This document shows, piece after piece, positions 24,187 through 35,702 of a DNA stretch of 64,000 bases (positions are counted from its first letter, which is position 1; every line of letters begins with the position of its first letter). The position numbers and the translations under genes are program-made. Source of the stretch: Lycorma delicatula (Eukaryota; Arthropoda; Insecta; Hemiptera; Fulgoridae); contig NC_134461.1 in NCBI RefSeq assembly GCF_047948215.1, positions 126,800,512 through 126,864,511 on the forward strand. Reading direction: 5' to 3'. Below the pieces are notes generated by a model. That model was not told where the DNA came from. It made no database searches and worked only from the letters and a program-made list of their open reading frames with translations.

Positions 24187-24470
24187 GTTTGCCCAAAAAG
24201 AAGTGTAATGCATTTAGGGTATATGTATATTTGTTCCATTGTAGCAGCTCAACGATTTAGATTATGACCCCGCGTTGGAATCCTTATTATATTGAGAGTG
24301 TCATAGGCTATATATATATTTTAAAAATTTTAAAACAAAATTATGTTATATACAAAATTGTTACCTGCACACTCTTAAATTATCCTATATTGGTAAATTA
24401 TTCTACGATAAAGAGCAATGTTTTTTAGCAGTCGTATTTTTAATATTTATCTCTTGTTAAAAAAAGTTAA
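24187..24470 (+). repeat. Repeat block F, copy F1
   Basis: Matches parts of 62831-62985 and 63115-63385. Landmarks are cccaaaaag.agtgtaatg, 'gaccccgcgttggaatcctta', 'gagtgtcatagg', 'atatacaaaattgt.a.c' and 'atttatctcttgtta'. It ends directly before a SINE-2 head. Confidence 0.7.
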
Positions 24471-24483
24471 TTAAGCGGCTATT

Positions 24484-24575
24484 CGGGCTAGCCTCCGTGG
24501 TGTAATTGGTAGCGTCTCGGCCTTTCGTTTAGGGATGGTCCCCGGTTCGATTCCCGGTTAGGGTCGATGTTTTTT
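24484..24575 (+). mobile_element. SINE-2 head (tRNA-derived)
   Basis: Has gcctccgtggtgtaattgg (A box) and cccggttcgattcccgg (B box, with a paired T arm). The 5' and 3' acceptor strands are not complementary and no clear anticodon arm forms, so this is a SINE head and not a tRNA gene. Confidence 0.7.
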
Positions 24576-26202
24576 AAACTAAAAAATGTATATGCTACAT
24601 TTCCATACATTTTTTTTGTTCTAGTTTTATCATAAAATAAATAATTGGAATTCCATTATATTATGTTTAATTTTAATATTATAGCTAAAGTTGTTACTTT
24701 GTTGAAGAGAACAATTTCTTTCTGTGTCAAAACAAAACATGAAGATTTTGTACAAATCAATGTAATCCAACAATATATTTTAATGCTTAATGCTTTAAGA
24801 ATATTTAAAGACTTAAGTTACTATGAAATTGTGCTTATGATGTTTGCTCTATTATTCCATTTGTTTTTTACAATTTTCCGAATATCGGGTTTTTTTATCA
24901 CAAGAATATTTTCTCGAACGCCATTTATGAAATAATAATAATTCAATAAAAGGTTCTGATAATATTCTTGTATTATCTATACAGACTAATATGAGGATTA
25001 GAGGAAAAGATTTAAAAGGCTATATTATTTTTTTTAGATAAGAATATTTTTAAATCTATTTACAACATTTGAAAGTCATAGGTTTGATAAAAAATAGATG
25101 AAATGTTCCATATGTTACCACGGACGGGAGTTATGTAGAGGTTCTGGGTCCCTCGTAAAATTTTATTTACATTAAATAATTTCAAATTTATTGAGTTTTG
25201 GCGGTTTATTTTTGTGCTTTTTACCGTTATTGCAGTGAGGAGCACGTGATCGAATCGCACAGTTATTTCTTACATTTTATTTCATTTATATTTTCTTACT
25301 ATCTATTTAATTTTAATTACTTTTAGTATTCATTAATATTATTACATATACATATTCAAATACATTAAACATATCAATTACATTAAACATTTATACATAT
25401 ACATATTCAAATAATATTTTGGGACTTAACAGTGTTTCGCTAAGCTGATTAATACTTAAAAAAAAAAAACTTTTAAAACCATAATTCGGATAATGATTAT
25501 AACCAAAAGATAGTGAACAAAATTGTATTCTGTTTCCGAATTGAATATCACAGGAAAGATTCATTATCTATAATAGCCGGATTGAGCGAAGCGAGTGGAA
25601 CCCTACCCGAAATTATAATCCACAGGGGAAAAAACTGTAAAATATACAATTAATCTTTCTTGTTATTTGTCTATATGATATATGATATTTTGAACTGTAG
25701 TATATTATTAATAAAATAAAATTTTATTTTGTTGAACTAAAGAACATAAATTTTACGATTGCGCTACGATCCGTTACTTATATGCTCTTGGTCTACGTGC
25801 TCATAACTTGGCTGTAAAGACTGGCTATTTTACCATACTGTAAAGTCAAGTTTGGTTAAATTTTATTCATAAAAGCGTACTTTTTTTTTTGTAAGTTTTT
25901 CTTCAGTTTTGTTTTAATAGAAAATAGAGTAATTAAATAAAATTAAATTTTTTAATTGAAATAAAATAAGATCAACAGTCTCGATTTATTATGATTATTA
26001 AGCTTTAAACTCATCTGCAACAATATAAAAGAATAAGAATAAAAGGTTTTAGTGAAAATAAATTAAACATTAGTTATGTAGACTAACCGCTTAACTGATG
26101 ATTTCTTAAATTTCAAGTTCGAAATACCGTACTTATCGCATATTATATCAAATTTACATTTAATTTACTTACAGGCTATTCTCTTTATTAGTTTATTTAA
26201 GC
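24576..26202. other. AT-rich intergenic DNA
   Basis: Open frames at 24645-24935 and 25060-25260 (minus) resemble no family I know and are low-complexity in composition. A short GC-rich word, gagcgaagcgagtgg at 25585-25599, recalls cgaagcgagcg at 56806-56816. Confidence 0.5.
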
Positions 26203-26290
26203 CCGAACTCCATGCGTCTCGGCATTTCGCGCGGAGGTCCTGGGTTCGAATCCCAGTCAAGAATATCATCTTTCATACTACCAATTTCCA
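26203..26290 (+). mobile_element. SINE-2 copy, partial
   Basis: Contains gcgtctcggcatttcgcg, gaggtcctgggttcgaatcc (B box) and a short body. The A-box end is damaged. Confidence 0.65.
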
Positions 26291-26477
26291 CCGGGCTAAT
26301 GACTGTAGCTGTTGATAAAACTTAATTAAAAAAACTTAAAGAAAAAAAATTATTTGAGATGATGTTATTTATTACTTTCATTATCTTTTTGATAAAATCT
26401 ATAAAAATTCTAAAAAAAAAACAATAGGAAATGTATATTTTATACTTAAAAATAGCTTTTGGTTATAATTTTTGTAC

Positions 26478-27890
26478 AGGGTGTACAAATAAAAATATCT
26501 AGGATTTATAGCTGTTAAATACGAGTATCTGTTAACTTTGACATATATTAATGAATAAAATGATAGAGTAAGTCTTACGGTTTTTCCTTATAATTGTTCA
26601 ATATGAACATCTTCGTCATACGACAAACATCCAACCGGTAGGAAAATTCATCTACTTTAACTAGCAAGTTTGGTGTAATGAAAACGACAGCTTCGTCAAT
26701 CCTGTACCTCAAATCGGGTAAATCAAATCTGGTAGTGGAGTCACAATTACAAGATCCATTTTAAAAACTCTAAAATATAAAATCACACGGGGTCAGATCA
26801 GGTGAACGATTTCAGTTCATCGCAAACAAGCTCTGTCATCGGGTCCGTGCAAAGTTATATCAGCGAGAAGGTGTTTTATCTTGTTGCCAAAATAAAATTC
26901 TCTGGTCCAGCTTACAGTCGAGAAAAGAAGAGACATGTACGCTGTATATACAAATGATCCCAATTCTGTTACGCGCCGCTTCAGCGAAAAAAAATTACCC
27001 GTAAACTTGCCGACGGGATATCACACAACAACATTTTGGCACCGCAACATTTAATTTTAAGGAGTCTCTTTCAGATTCTAAGCGTTCATGGGGCTCTCCT
27101 GATCCCCAGAAAAGCAGCATTCATTTGTCGAATCATCACCAAATATAATACGATCAAGAACATCTTCATGGTGGTACATTTCGAACGTGAAGTCGGCACG
27201 CACAGCGTAATCGGTAAAAGCCTGTGACAGCTGTAAACGGTACGGATACATATGTAAGCGTTTCTTTAAAACATTCCACATTGTCATCACCGGCATCGCT
27301 CGTTCGCTCCCGGCCTTCCTAACACATTTGCTAGGACTACGCGGAAAGATCCCCTGACACGTTCTACAATTTCTTCACACACCCTCGATCTTTCTCTACT
27401 CTTCCCATTACACCGAAATCCGGTCATTTCTAACCGGTTATGCCCTCGATGAATGTTATTGTCATTCTGAAGATCACAATTGAACTTCCTTTCTTTCTTT
27501 TTCCTGTTTAGCCTTCGGTAACTACCGTTTAGATAATACTTCAGAGGATGAATGAGGATGATATGTATGAGTGTGAATGAAGTGTAGTCTTGTACATTCT
27601 CAGTTCGACCGTACCTGAGATGTGTGGTTAATTGAAACCCAACCACCAAAGAACACCGGTATCCACGATCTAGTATTCAAGTCCGTGTAAAATTAGCTGG
27701 CTTTACTAGGACTTGAACGCTGGATCTCTCGACTTCCAAATCAGATGATTTGGGAAGACGCGTTCACCACTAGACCAACCCGGTGGGTTACAATTGAACT
27801 TCCTATAGAACGCATGTTGAACTGTGAAGCATAAAGATAGAAATCATTCTACGGCCGTTAAAACTGATCTTTTTGCTCTTTGATTCTAGC
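26478..27890 (-). pseudogene. Tc1/mariner-superfamily transposase, carrying a SINE
   Basis: The minus strand shows blocks of a DDE transposase. MWNVLKKRLHMYPYRLQL lies near 27285, followed by LDRIIFGDDSTN (first catalytic residue, near 27145). A region after the second motif is lost in frameshifts. A third-motif remnant, SPDLTPCDF, lies near 26805. The 3' end at about 26478 starts with acagggtgtacaaataaaaa, a plausible terminal repeat, but no partner was found. A SINE-1 copy with its own target-site duplication sits at 27491-27789, upstream of the coding remnant. The gene is full of stops and is dead. Confidence 0.65.
27491..27789 (-). mobile_element. SINE-1 copy, full length, with target-site duplication
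   Basis: Flanked by a perfect 15-bp duplication, acaattgaacttcct (27476-27490 and 27790-27804). On the minus strand the head begins acccaccgggttggtctag, with A box tggtctagtgg and B box gcgttcaagtcc. The body includes gatcgtggataccggtgttc and the tail reads aggaaaaagaaag. Perfect duplications suggest a fairly recent insertion. Confidence 0.92.
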
Positions 27891-27915
27891 CTTATAGTAC
27901 ACACTTCATCCACCA

Positions 27916-29125
27916 ACAGATACGAGGTGTGTGAGAAAAGTAATGAGATTGGTAATACTACGAGCTATCTGACAACGCTGTGTCTACCGGTCTGTGTTAT
28001 ACCGGTTTGTTCATCCCTTCCACGTGCTCAGTACGAGTTTCAACTCCGTTCAGCCAACTATTATTTTTGACAGCGCCATCAGTGAAGTTGTGTTTTTGTT
28101 GTGTGTTACGAAAATGGAGCATCGGAATTTAGAGCGACGTTGTGCAATCAAGTTTTGTGTTAAACTTGGGGAATCCGCGAATGTGACCTTTGAAAAGGTG
28201 AAACAGGCCTATGGGGAACATTGCTTATCAAGAGCACAAGTTTTCCGCCGGCACAAATCATTTTTGGAGAGCCGAGAGCACGTTGAAGATCAACCTCGCT
28301 CAGGGAGACCTTCAACTTCAAAATCTGACGAAAACGTTGAGCGTGTGAGGTTTCTTGTGAGATCAGACCGTCGTTTAACAATAAGAATGATGGGTGAACA
28401 TTTAAATTTAAACGCTTTCACTGTACGGCAAATTTTGACAGACGGTTTGGACATGCAAAACGTTTGTGCAAAATTGGTGCCGAAAACCTCACGACGGAAT
28501 AGAAGGACAATCGAAGAAACGTGTGCGTTGATCTTCTTGAGAGGATCGACAATGACCAAGAATTCTTTAATCGTGTGATCACAGGTGATGAATCCTGGAT
28601 ATTTGAGTACGATCCTGAAACAAAGCGGCAAAACGAACAGTCGTCTCCTCGACCGAAAAAAATGTCGAATGAGCAAATCAAAGATCAAAACCGTATCGAT
28701 TTGCTTTTTTGACAGTAGGGGTATCGTGCATAAAGAATTTGTTCCTCCAGGACAAACTGTCAACCAAAGGTATCCTTGAAAGACTCAGGAAAAGAGTGAT
28801 TCGCGTGAGACCAGACATTACAGAGAAGTGGATGCTTCATCATGACAATGCCCCGTGTCACACGGCCATTCACCTGATTTGAGTCCTTGTGACTTTTTCC
28901 TTTTCCCGAAATTGAAACAGGTCTTAAAAGGATGTAATTTTGAAACTCTGGAGAACATTCAAAAGATTGAGACCGACCAGTTAAAAGCCCTACCAGTTGA
29001 AGCCTTCCAGCGATCCTACCAGGAGTGGGAACAACGACTCCGTCGGTGCATAGCTTCCCAAGGGAACTACTTGGAAAGGGATATAATTTTTGTTTGAAAA
29101 AAATAAAACTTTGGTAAGTAAAAAG
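27916..29125 (+). pseudogene. Mariner transposase, frameshifted, parts of all three catalytic motifs
   Basis: The left end reads acgaggtgtgtgagaaaag, typical of mariner terminal repeats. An ATG at 28114 opens MEHRNLERRCAIKFCVKLGE and the helix-turn-helix half, including DQPRSGRPSTS. The frame shifts near 28518 into DLLERIDNDQEFFNRVITGD, with the first catalytic Asp at 28587. It shifts again to FFDSRGIVHKEFVPPGQTVN. The second motif HHDNAPCHTA (Asp at 28844) is followed by SPDLSPCDFFLFPKLKQVLK (Asp at 28891). These last two are only 47 nt apart, against about 105 nt for a DD34D spacing, so about 58 nt are deleted. The C-terminus runs to a stop at 29097. The right terminal repeat is not recognisable. 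The block order resembles the SETMAR-type transposase domain. Non-functional. Confidence 0.88.
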
Positions 29126-29549
29126 TTACAAAAAAAAAGAAAGAGTTATGACAAGGGTTACTAGAATAAATTCTTAAATATAAAACGATCAAAAACAGTA
29201 TACAAAATAAATTTAAATTTAAAACCAAGTTTTAAATGTTAAAATTTAGGCTCTATCAAGGTAACATCCTGCTTCATCTTAGACTCTCTAAAACAAAATT
29301 GAATATTGTTTCTCAACATTGGTTTTTATTTTTATATTGTAATGCAGATAGAAGTACTCTTTTTTTAATTACCATTTGTGTTTTTCCGGCTATATAATTA
29401 TACAGTAACTACGTATGGGTAAGTCTTTTAACCGGGGATTTTACGAGTTTGACGTTTCATGACTCCCTATGAACCGTTAAAAAATTCTCACAGGATGTAT
29501 TAATGTATGTTTGCTTGTTTTCTATTTGATATCCAGATTGGATGGACCG

Positions 29550-29824
29550 AAACCCACCGGGTTAGTCTAGTGGTGAACGCATCTTCCCCAATCAGCTGAT
29601 TTGGAAGTCAGGAATTCCTAGTAAAGATAGTTACTTTTATATGAATTTGAATACTGGATCGTGGATACTGGTATTCTTTGGTGGTTGGGTTTCAATTAAC
29701 CACACATCTCAGGAATGGTCGAACTGAGAATGTAAAAGACTACACTTCATTTACACTCATATCATTCTCATTCATCCTCTGAAGTAGTACCTGACGGTGC
29801 TTCCGAAGGGTAAACAAAAAAAAA
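29550..29824 (+). mobile_element. SINE-1 copy with near-perfect target-site duplication
   Basis: Flanked by agattggatggaccg (29535-29549) and agattggataaaccg (29825-29839), two mismatches in 15. The head has ttagtctagtgg (A box). The B-box region is damaged by a small deletion (ggaattcctagtaaag). The tail ends in an A-rich run. Confidence 0.88.
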
Positions 29825-29839
29825 AGATTGGATAAACCG

Positions 29840-32455
29840 ATTTGAATGAAATTTGCGATGATGATTTTTGTATGCAGGACATTGGTCAAAATTGTTCAAG
29901 GAGGCAAAAAGATATGGATGGGTAAATTTTTTTCATAATTTAATGCCCTTTAGATAGCTAAAGATATTTTTTGAGAGTTTTGGTCTTATTCAAGCATCCA
30001 TAAGAATGTAGAGGGGAAAAAACAATTTTTTTTATCGTTGCTGAATTCTGTCATATTTTTGTACTACCTTAATTATAGATGATTCATGTTGCTGTAGTAA
30101 TTTAATTTGGGGGTCGGGATAATAAGCCTAAATTCTTACTGGTTTTTTTGTTGTCATTTATCATTTTGTTTAATATTTTCTTACTGGACCGATTTTTATG
30201 AAATTTTGTACTATGACCTTTAAACGTAGGTCTGTTTAATTTTGTTTATAATTTACCAAAGATTTTGGGAAATCGATCACCATGGATCTTATAGTTCAAA
30301 CTTTATTCCACGAGTAGAATCCAAAAAAAAAAAATTGTTTACTTGTATACTTTTTAAATTGCTTATACTGCTGTGTAGCCTGTCGTGGACGAAGTCCTCT
30401 CGGTAGCTCAATTTGCAATTCTTTGGCGGGTTTTTTCCTTTACTTGTTATCATAAGTTTGTTTTGATAAAACAAACAAAAAGAAAAAACCCGCCAAAGAA
30501 TATATATATATATAAAAACAAAGAATATATATATATATTTATGTTACTATTTATTACGTATGATGATAATTAACGATTAATAAGCCCAATTTCTTTTTGT
30601 CTATTTACAAATACAAAACTAAATATTAAAGATTTTTAATTTTATCTTTAGTTTCCGTTAATCGTTTACTTGACATCTTTAAGTTTATTGTTCTAAATGA
30701 GCTATTAATTTATTATCATCGACAATAATTATAAAGAGAATTAATTAATCGCCGATTAAAATAATAATAATTTGTACTTTTCTCTTTTTCATATTATTTC
30801 ACGAAATAAAACGATAGTAAAGCCGAGTGGTGTTATCTCTCTTTTATCTTCTTGCAGCAAATAATAAAAAAAGAAATATAGTCAATAAAAATATAATTAA
30901 GGTAAATTAAAATCAGATTTAGTTATGCATAACACAGAATATATTCAGTCCCGATTGAAAAAAAATTAAATTTTATTCACGATATATTTTATTTTAATGA
31001 TATGATTTTATTATTACTGTTGATAACTGTGCTGATAAAAAAATTAAATTATTTGATACATAAAAATTACATGTAATTTACAACAGAGTAGAATATTAGT
31101 AATTTTATGACGTATAATTATCTTATTCGGTGAATTAATAAAAAAATGATCAGTTCTAGTAGGTATTAAAAACTAGTTGTTTAAACTGCACGTAAAAACT
31201 ATAAAATATAATGTTCTAATAAATATGTTTATAATTACGTAATTTTATATTTTAAAATATAATTTCAATTACTGTAATTCTTATTATTATATTATATTTA
31301 AACGTTTTTACATAAATAATTTAATCTTAATTTTTAATAAGTAACGATTTTATGTAATTTTTTTTGCCGAGTGGGAAGAAGTGTACTTCCTGTAGGTTTA
31401 AACCCGATTGCAACAAGATGATAGTATTCTATTTACTGGAGAAATGCTCAGGTATTATTATAAACGAAAGGGAAACCACAGCGCAGCGGTTCAATTCAGA
31501 ATTGTGGTCAGGGGTTAGATGCAAAAAGCGATTCTAGTGAGAAAGTAAAGCAATTGATAAAACCACTACGGTCGTACAAAAGTGTATGATCACGTCTTGT
31601 TTTAATAAAAATAATAATCATAAAAATGTTACGTAGAGGTATATCTTTTGATTGGTAGTTAATTTTTCCCTTGTTTTGAATTAACCACTATTTTATAATA
31701 AAAATAATATAATGGAAAGCTAGAGTTGAAAATTAACTATCGTCTTGAAGGCTCGTTAGTTAGTAAATTTGCTGAATGCTACTTCGGTTTAATTTTCAGC
31801 ATGTCTGAATTTAATTTTCTGGATTACCAAACGTTAGAAATATATTTAAAAAAAAAAACCTTTTTCTACTGTTAAACCAAGCGAAATACCGTACAACTGG
31901 ATCTTTCAACATTTTCTTTAATACAAAAGATAATGTTGTTAACTTTACGGAAACTGGACGGAATATTAATAGATTGAAAAAAGGTTTCGTTGTAGAATAT
32001 TAATTAGGCTTTAAAATTAAAAAAAAACTTTACTAATATCTTTTAAGAAAAATCTGATTTCAATGTTTCTAATACCTTTTACAAACTTTTACTTAATTTT
32101 TAACGTTTATAATCAAATCATTAACATTTTAGTTTTCCATCCGTGGTTCTAATGTTACTGCAACTGCATAGCTATAAAGGGAAAGTACAACAATCGGCCA
32201 TAATTTTGGGTATCAGAATTTTTCAAATTTCGTCTTTTCTAGATCTAAAATAAAAAAAATAAAAAATTGTAAAAATTCTTGGAAGATAAATGTATTTGGA
32301 TACGTTCATGTGTTGGCCTGAATTTAATTAATATTGCTAATATTCTAATTAATAATTTATGATAATAATATAAATTTTTCGAAGGTTCAAAAAATGTTGT
32401 GTATGGGGCATTGATATTCAATTTTGGACAAAATTAAAAAAATCTGACAACATAG
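29840..32455. other. AT-rich intergenic DNA
   Basis: No gene seen. The notable feature is a 24-bp inverted repeat at 30418-30441 and 30478-30501 (one mismatch), whose loop holds a second hairpin. Region 31355-31600 is slightly less AT-rich but has no recognisable frame. Confidence 0.55.
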
Positions 32456-33312
32456 TTGCAGAATGTTCACGTCGCGCGGCTAAGCCGCGTTCCGGTAACG
32501 TCTTACGATTGTGGGTAGTTTCTTATGCTCGGCTTACACATACATGCACATACCACTTAATTAAAAATATTTATCATTTTATTTAAATATAAAATTTTTT
32601 CGTTTATTTTATTCAATGATCCTAATTAAAGCGCGCGCGCATATCGTATTTAATTCGCGCGGGTGTAGCGTTATTAGGGGCGACGGTCGGCACTGACTAA
32701 ACTAATGCAATTTCAAAACCTACATGGAACAAATTTCGCTCGTACGGTCGGCAGACTGCTGTATCCGCGAGGCTTAACGCAGCAGGTACCGAGTCGATCG
32801 AGTTTGAGATCCAACCAGACCGATTAACTTTCATGCACTTGAAATATTATTCATTTATTTAATTCTACCGCTCACCTGTGGTTTGCAAAAACCATTTTTT
32901 TGCAAATATTGTTATTTTAATTAAAAAATGTGCCTAAGAAAAATATGGCATTAGGGGAAATCTCGAGGTACTGAGGGTGGTGACCTTGTTCTACAGCCTT
33001 ACCCCCTTGATCTTTTAAGCTTAAAATGTAATGGCATCAGCACCCCATATATAAACGTAATCTGACCAAGTTTGTTTAAAATCGGTCCAGTAGTTCTGGA
33101 GATACAAGGTGATTTAGAGGCTAAGACCGAACACATACGTACGTACGTACATTAACATCCAGAAAATCTCCATCCGTTGTTTTGGGTTCCTTAGGTGTGA
33201 AAACGTCAAGATCCTGCGAAAACCGCATATGCCAAAATTGGACCGATCACAATTCTTTCCTGTCTACAGCTATAGTTCTGATTTAGCACTATCTAGACGG
33301 GAAAGTAAAAGA
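32456..33312 (+). repeat. Repeat family B, copy B2 (longest)
   Basis: Starts with a foldback of about 75 bp (ctgacaacatagttgcag, a GC-rich stem cgcggctaagccgcg near 32476-32490, then cgattgtgggtag). It continues through cgacggtcggcactgac, gaggcttaacgcagcagg and atcggtccagtagttctgga, and ends in a foldback around ctagacgggaaagtaa. Non-coding. This copy links the B1 type and the B3 type into one family. Confidence 0.75.
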
Positions 33313-34057
33313 AGGAAGGATGTTTTTGCCGTTTTTCATTTTTAACTTTTTATATAGTGGTTGTAGAAATTGAGGTTTACTTCGAGATAATACTTTTAAA
33401 ATTATTTGAAGTCGATTTAAATTGTGTGGGGGGAGGTAGGATATCATACAATAAACAGTTTTTTTTTGTCATATCTCGAAAATCCGTTCACCTAGTAAAC
33501 TGAAATTGGTTTAAATATTTGGCTATATGTATTATATATCCTGCATTTGGCCCTGAGTTTCGACCCCCATCGGACGCAAGCGGTTATCGCGGTACATTTG
33601 AATTTTGTTTAGTAATCAACCAAATCGGTCCGACTTATTGAAGTAATAATACTCCAGTAAATAAACATTTAAGTCCTAAAATACAAGGGGGCTGAATGAG
33701 ACTTGCATTTTAAAAAATAAACCCTTTTTAAACTTTATTTTTCGAATTTTATAATATTAACCACTGTAAAAGAAAAATGTTAATACAAACGGTTTTTCAG
33801 GCAATCCTATTTGTATTAACGGTTGTATTTAGTACAAAATAAGTACTGTTTGTTTGTTAAATAATGTTTTATTATTTCTTATTTTTTATCTATTTAATTA
33901 CTCTTGTTTATTATAATTCATTTTTACGTTTTCCCCATTTTCTACCGATGATGATTGTTTACCAATCGAAATGGTCATCTTGATTTACATTTTAAATAGA
34001 GTTTTAGAAAAACAGTTTTTGATTTAATTTGGTTACATTATTTTTTTACCGAACATT
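33313..34057. other. Intergenic DNA, unclassified
   Basis: 33440-33690 is less AT-rich and looks like part of another old repeat (e.g. tatctcgaaaatccgttcac), but no second copy is in the window. Confidence 0.45.
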
Positions 34058-34115
34058 TTTTTCCGGAAAGCCTTTTATTCGGAAAGTCCTGGTTTCGAAT
34101 CCCGATCGATGATGG
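34058..34115 (+). mobile_element. SINE-2 fragment
   Basis: Only the B-box side survives: attcggaaagtcctggtttc followed by gaatcccgatcgatg. Confidence 0.55.
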
Positions 34116-34887
34116 TAATTTTTTTTTACAGATACTACTACAAATTCTGTATTCTTTTTTTCTCATTCATAAGCTCTATTTGATAATCTCTCTAATGAAA
34201 TTTTAAGATTTTATGAAATACGCATCAAAATTTTGCATACATAATGTTAATTGTTTCGATTTTACATAATTTATTTCTTTAAATATTTTCAGTTAATTTA
34301 TTTTTGAGGTTTTTGTAAAACGAGAATCAAAAATAAATACAGTAATATTGTTATATGATAACGATGTATAATTAAATTCTTAACATTAATAATTCGTTTA
34401 TTGCTTTTATTACATGTCTGATTTAAATGTTTATTAGATTAAATCGTAAACTATCGTTATTTATTTTCCTTATTATGTCCATATTTAATGTTGTATACAA
34501 ATAACAGAAATATGAATCATAGTAAAATTATTCAATTTTACTTTACCCATCTAAAGATATAAAATATATAATATAAAGAACAAAAGTATAAATAATTACT
34601 AATTGAAATCAATTTAAATAATACAATTTAATTACAAAAAAATTAAATGTAAATAATAATTAAGAAAATAAATGAAAATAAAGATAATTGAATATATTAC
34701 TAAATAAAAATACAGTAAGATTTAATTGAAATTCTTAATAATTAGGCCTATTAGTGTATAACATACACATAGTTGTTACACGTGTGGAATAATTAATTTT
34801 TTTATTTATTTATTTATTTTCCTAATGTGTACGTTGCAATTTGTTCAACTAGTGAACAATAAGCAATCCCCCCAAAGACCCAATGAG
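34116..34887. other. AT-rich intergenic DNA
   Basis: No gene seen; very high A+T. Confidence 0.6.
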
Positions 34888-35156
34888 ATGAGAATGATAT
34901 GTGTGACACGTAAATGAGGTATAGTCTTCAACAGACTCAGGCCACATTACTGATAACTATGGTTAATTGAACCCCGACTACCAAACTGCACCGGTATTCA
35001 CTATCAAATCCATAGAATTCACTAGAATTCAAATCCATATAAAAACAACTAACATTTAGTAGGATTCGAACCTCAGAACCTTCGACTTCGAAAATCAGTT
35101 GTTAAACAAGTAATTTGTGACGACGAGTTAACCACTGGACTAGTCCGGTGGGTGAT
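34888..35156 (-). mobile_element. SINE-1 copy, diverged
   Basis: Minus strand. The head at the right end reads cccaccggactagtccagtg, with a B-box relative in aggttcgaatcc. The body includes ttcggtagtcgggg-like sequence in place of the usual tggttgggtttc. It is more diverged than the 27.5 and 29.5 kb copies. No clear target-site duplication. Confidence 0.75.
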
Positions 35157-35702
35157 TAAATGTTAAATTATTTAATTTAACAGTAAAAAAATTTAAGTAT
35201 TAAAAATTATTGTTTTTTATTACATGATTTAAAATTACAACTGAATGTCCTTGAAAAAATAACAATATAGATTGAATTTATAAGTTTATATATTATGAGT
35301 TTGAAATAGGTTGAATATATCTTGATAATTGAGGGTGGATGTACTTATTTATGTGTAAAATATGCGCAATAATTCAAATTAAAAAAAAAAAATCGTAAAA
35401 TTTAATTGATTAGTAAGTAGAATAATAGAAATAATAAAAATATTTAATTTAAAATTATACTTGCCTTAACCTGAATACATAATTAAATAATTATAAAATA
35501 ACGTTTAATTTATTGTTATAAATTATATTTCTAATTATATAGGCCTGTAATATTGAATTAAACATAATTATACAATTTTTATTTCGTTAGCTATTAAAAA
35601 GGTAATAAATTTTGATTTTATGTAAAGTATTAATATTTAATTAAAATACAACATTGTGATTAAACAAAACACAATCTAGCAAATCTTTATTGTACTGTAC
35701 TA
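35157..35702. other. AT-rich intergenic DNA
   Basis: No gene or repeat recognised. Confidence 0.55.

Noticed and set aside
24484..24575. tRNA gene with A and B boxes
   Set aside because: The acceptor strands do not pair and the anticodon arm is not formed; it matches a SINE head seen elsewhere in the window.
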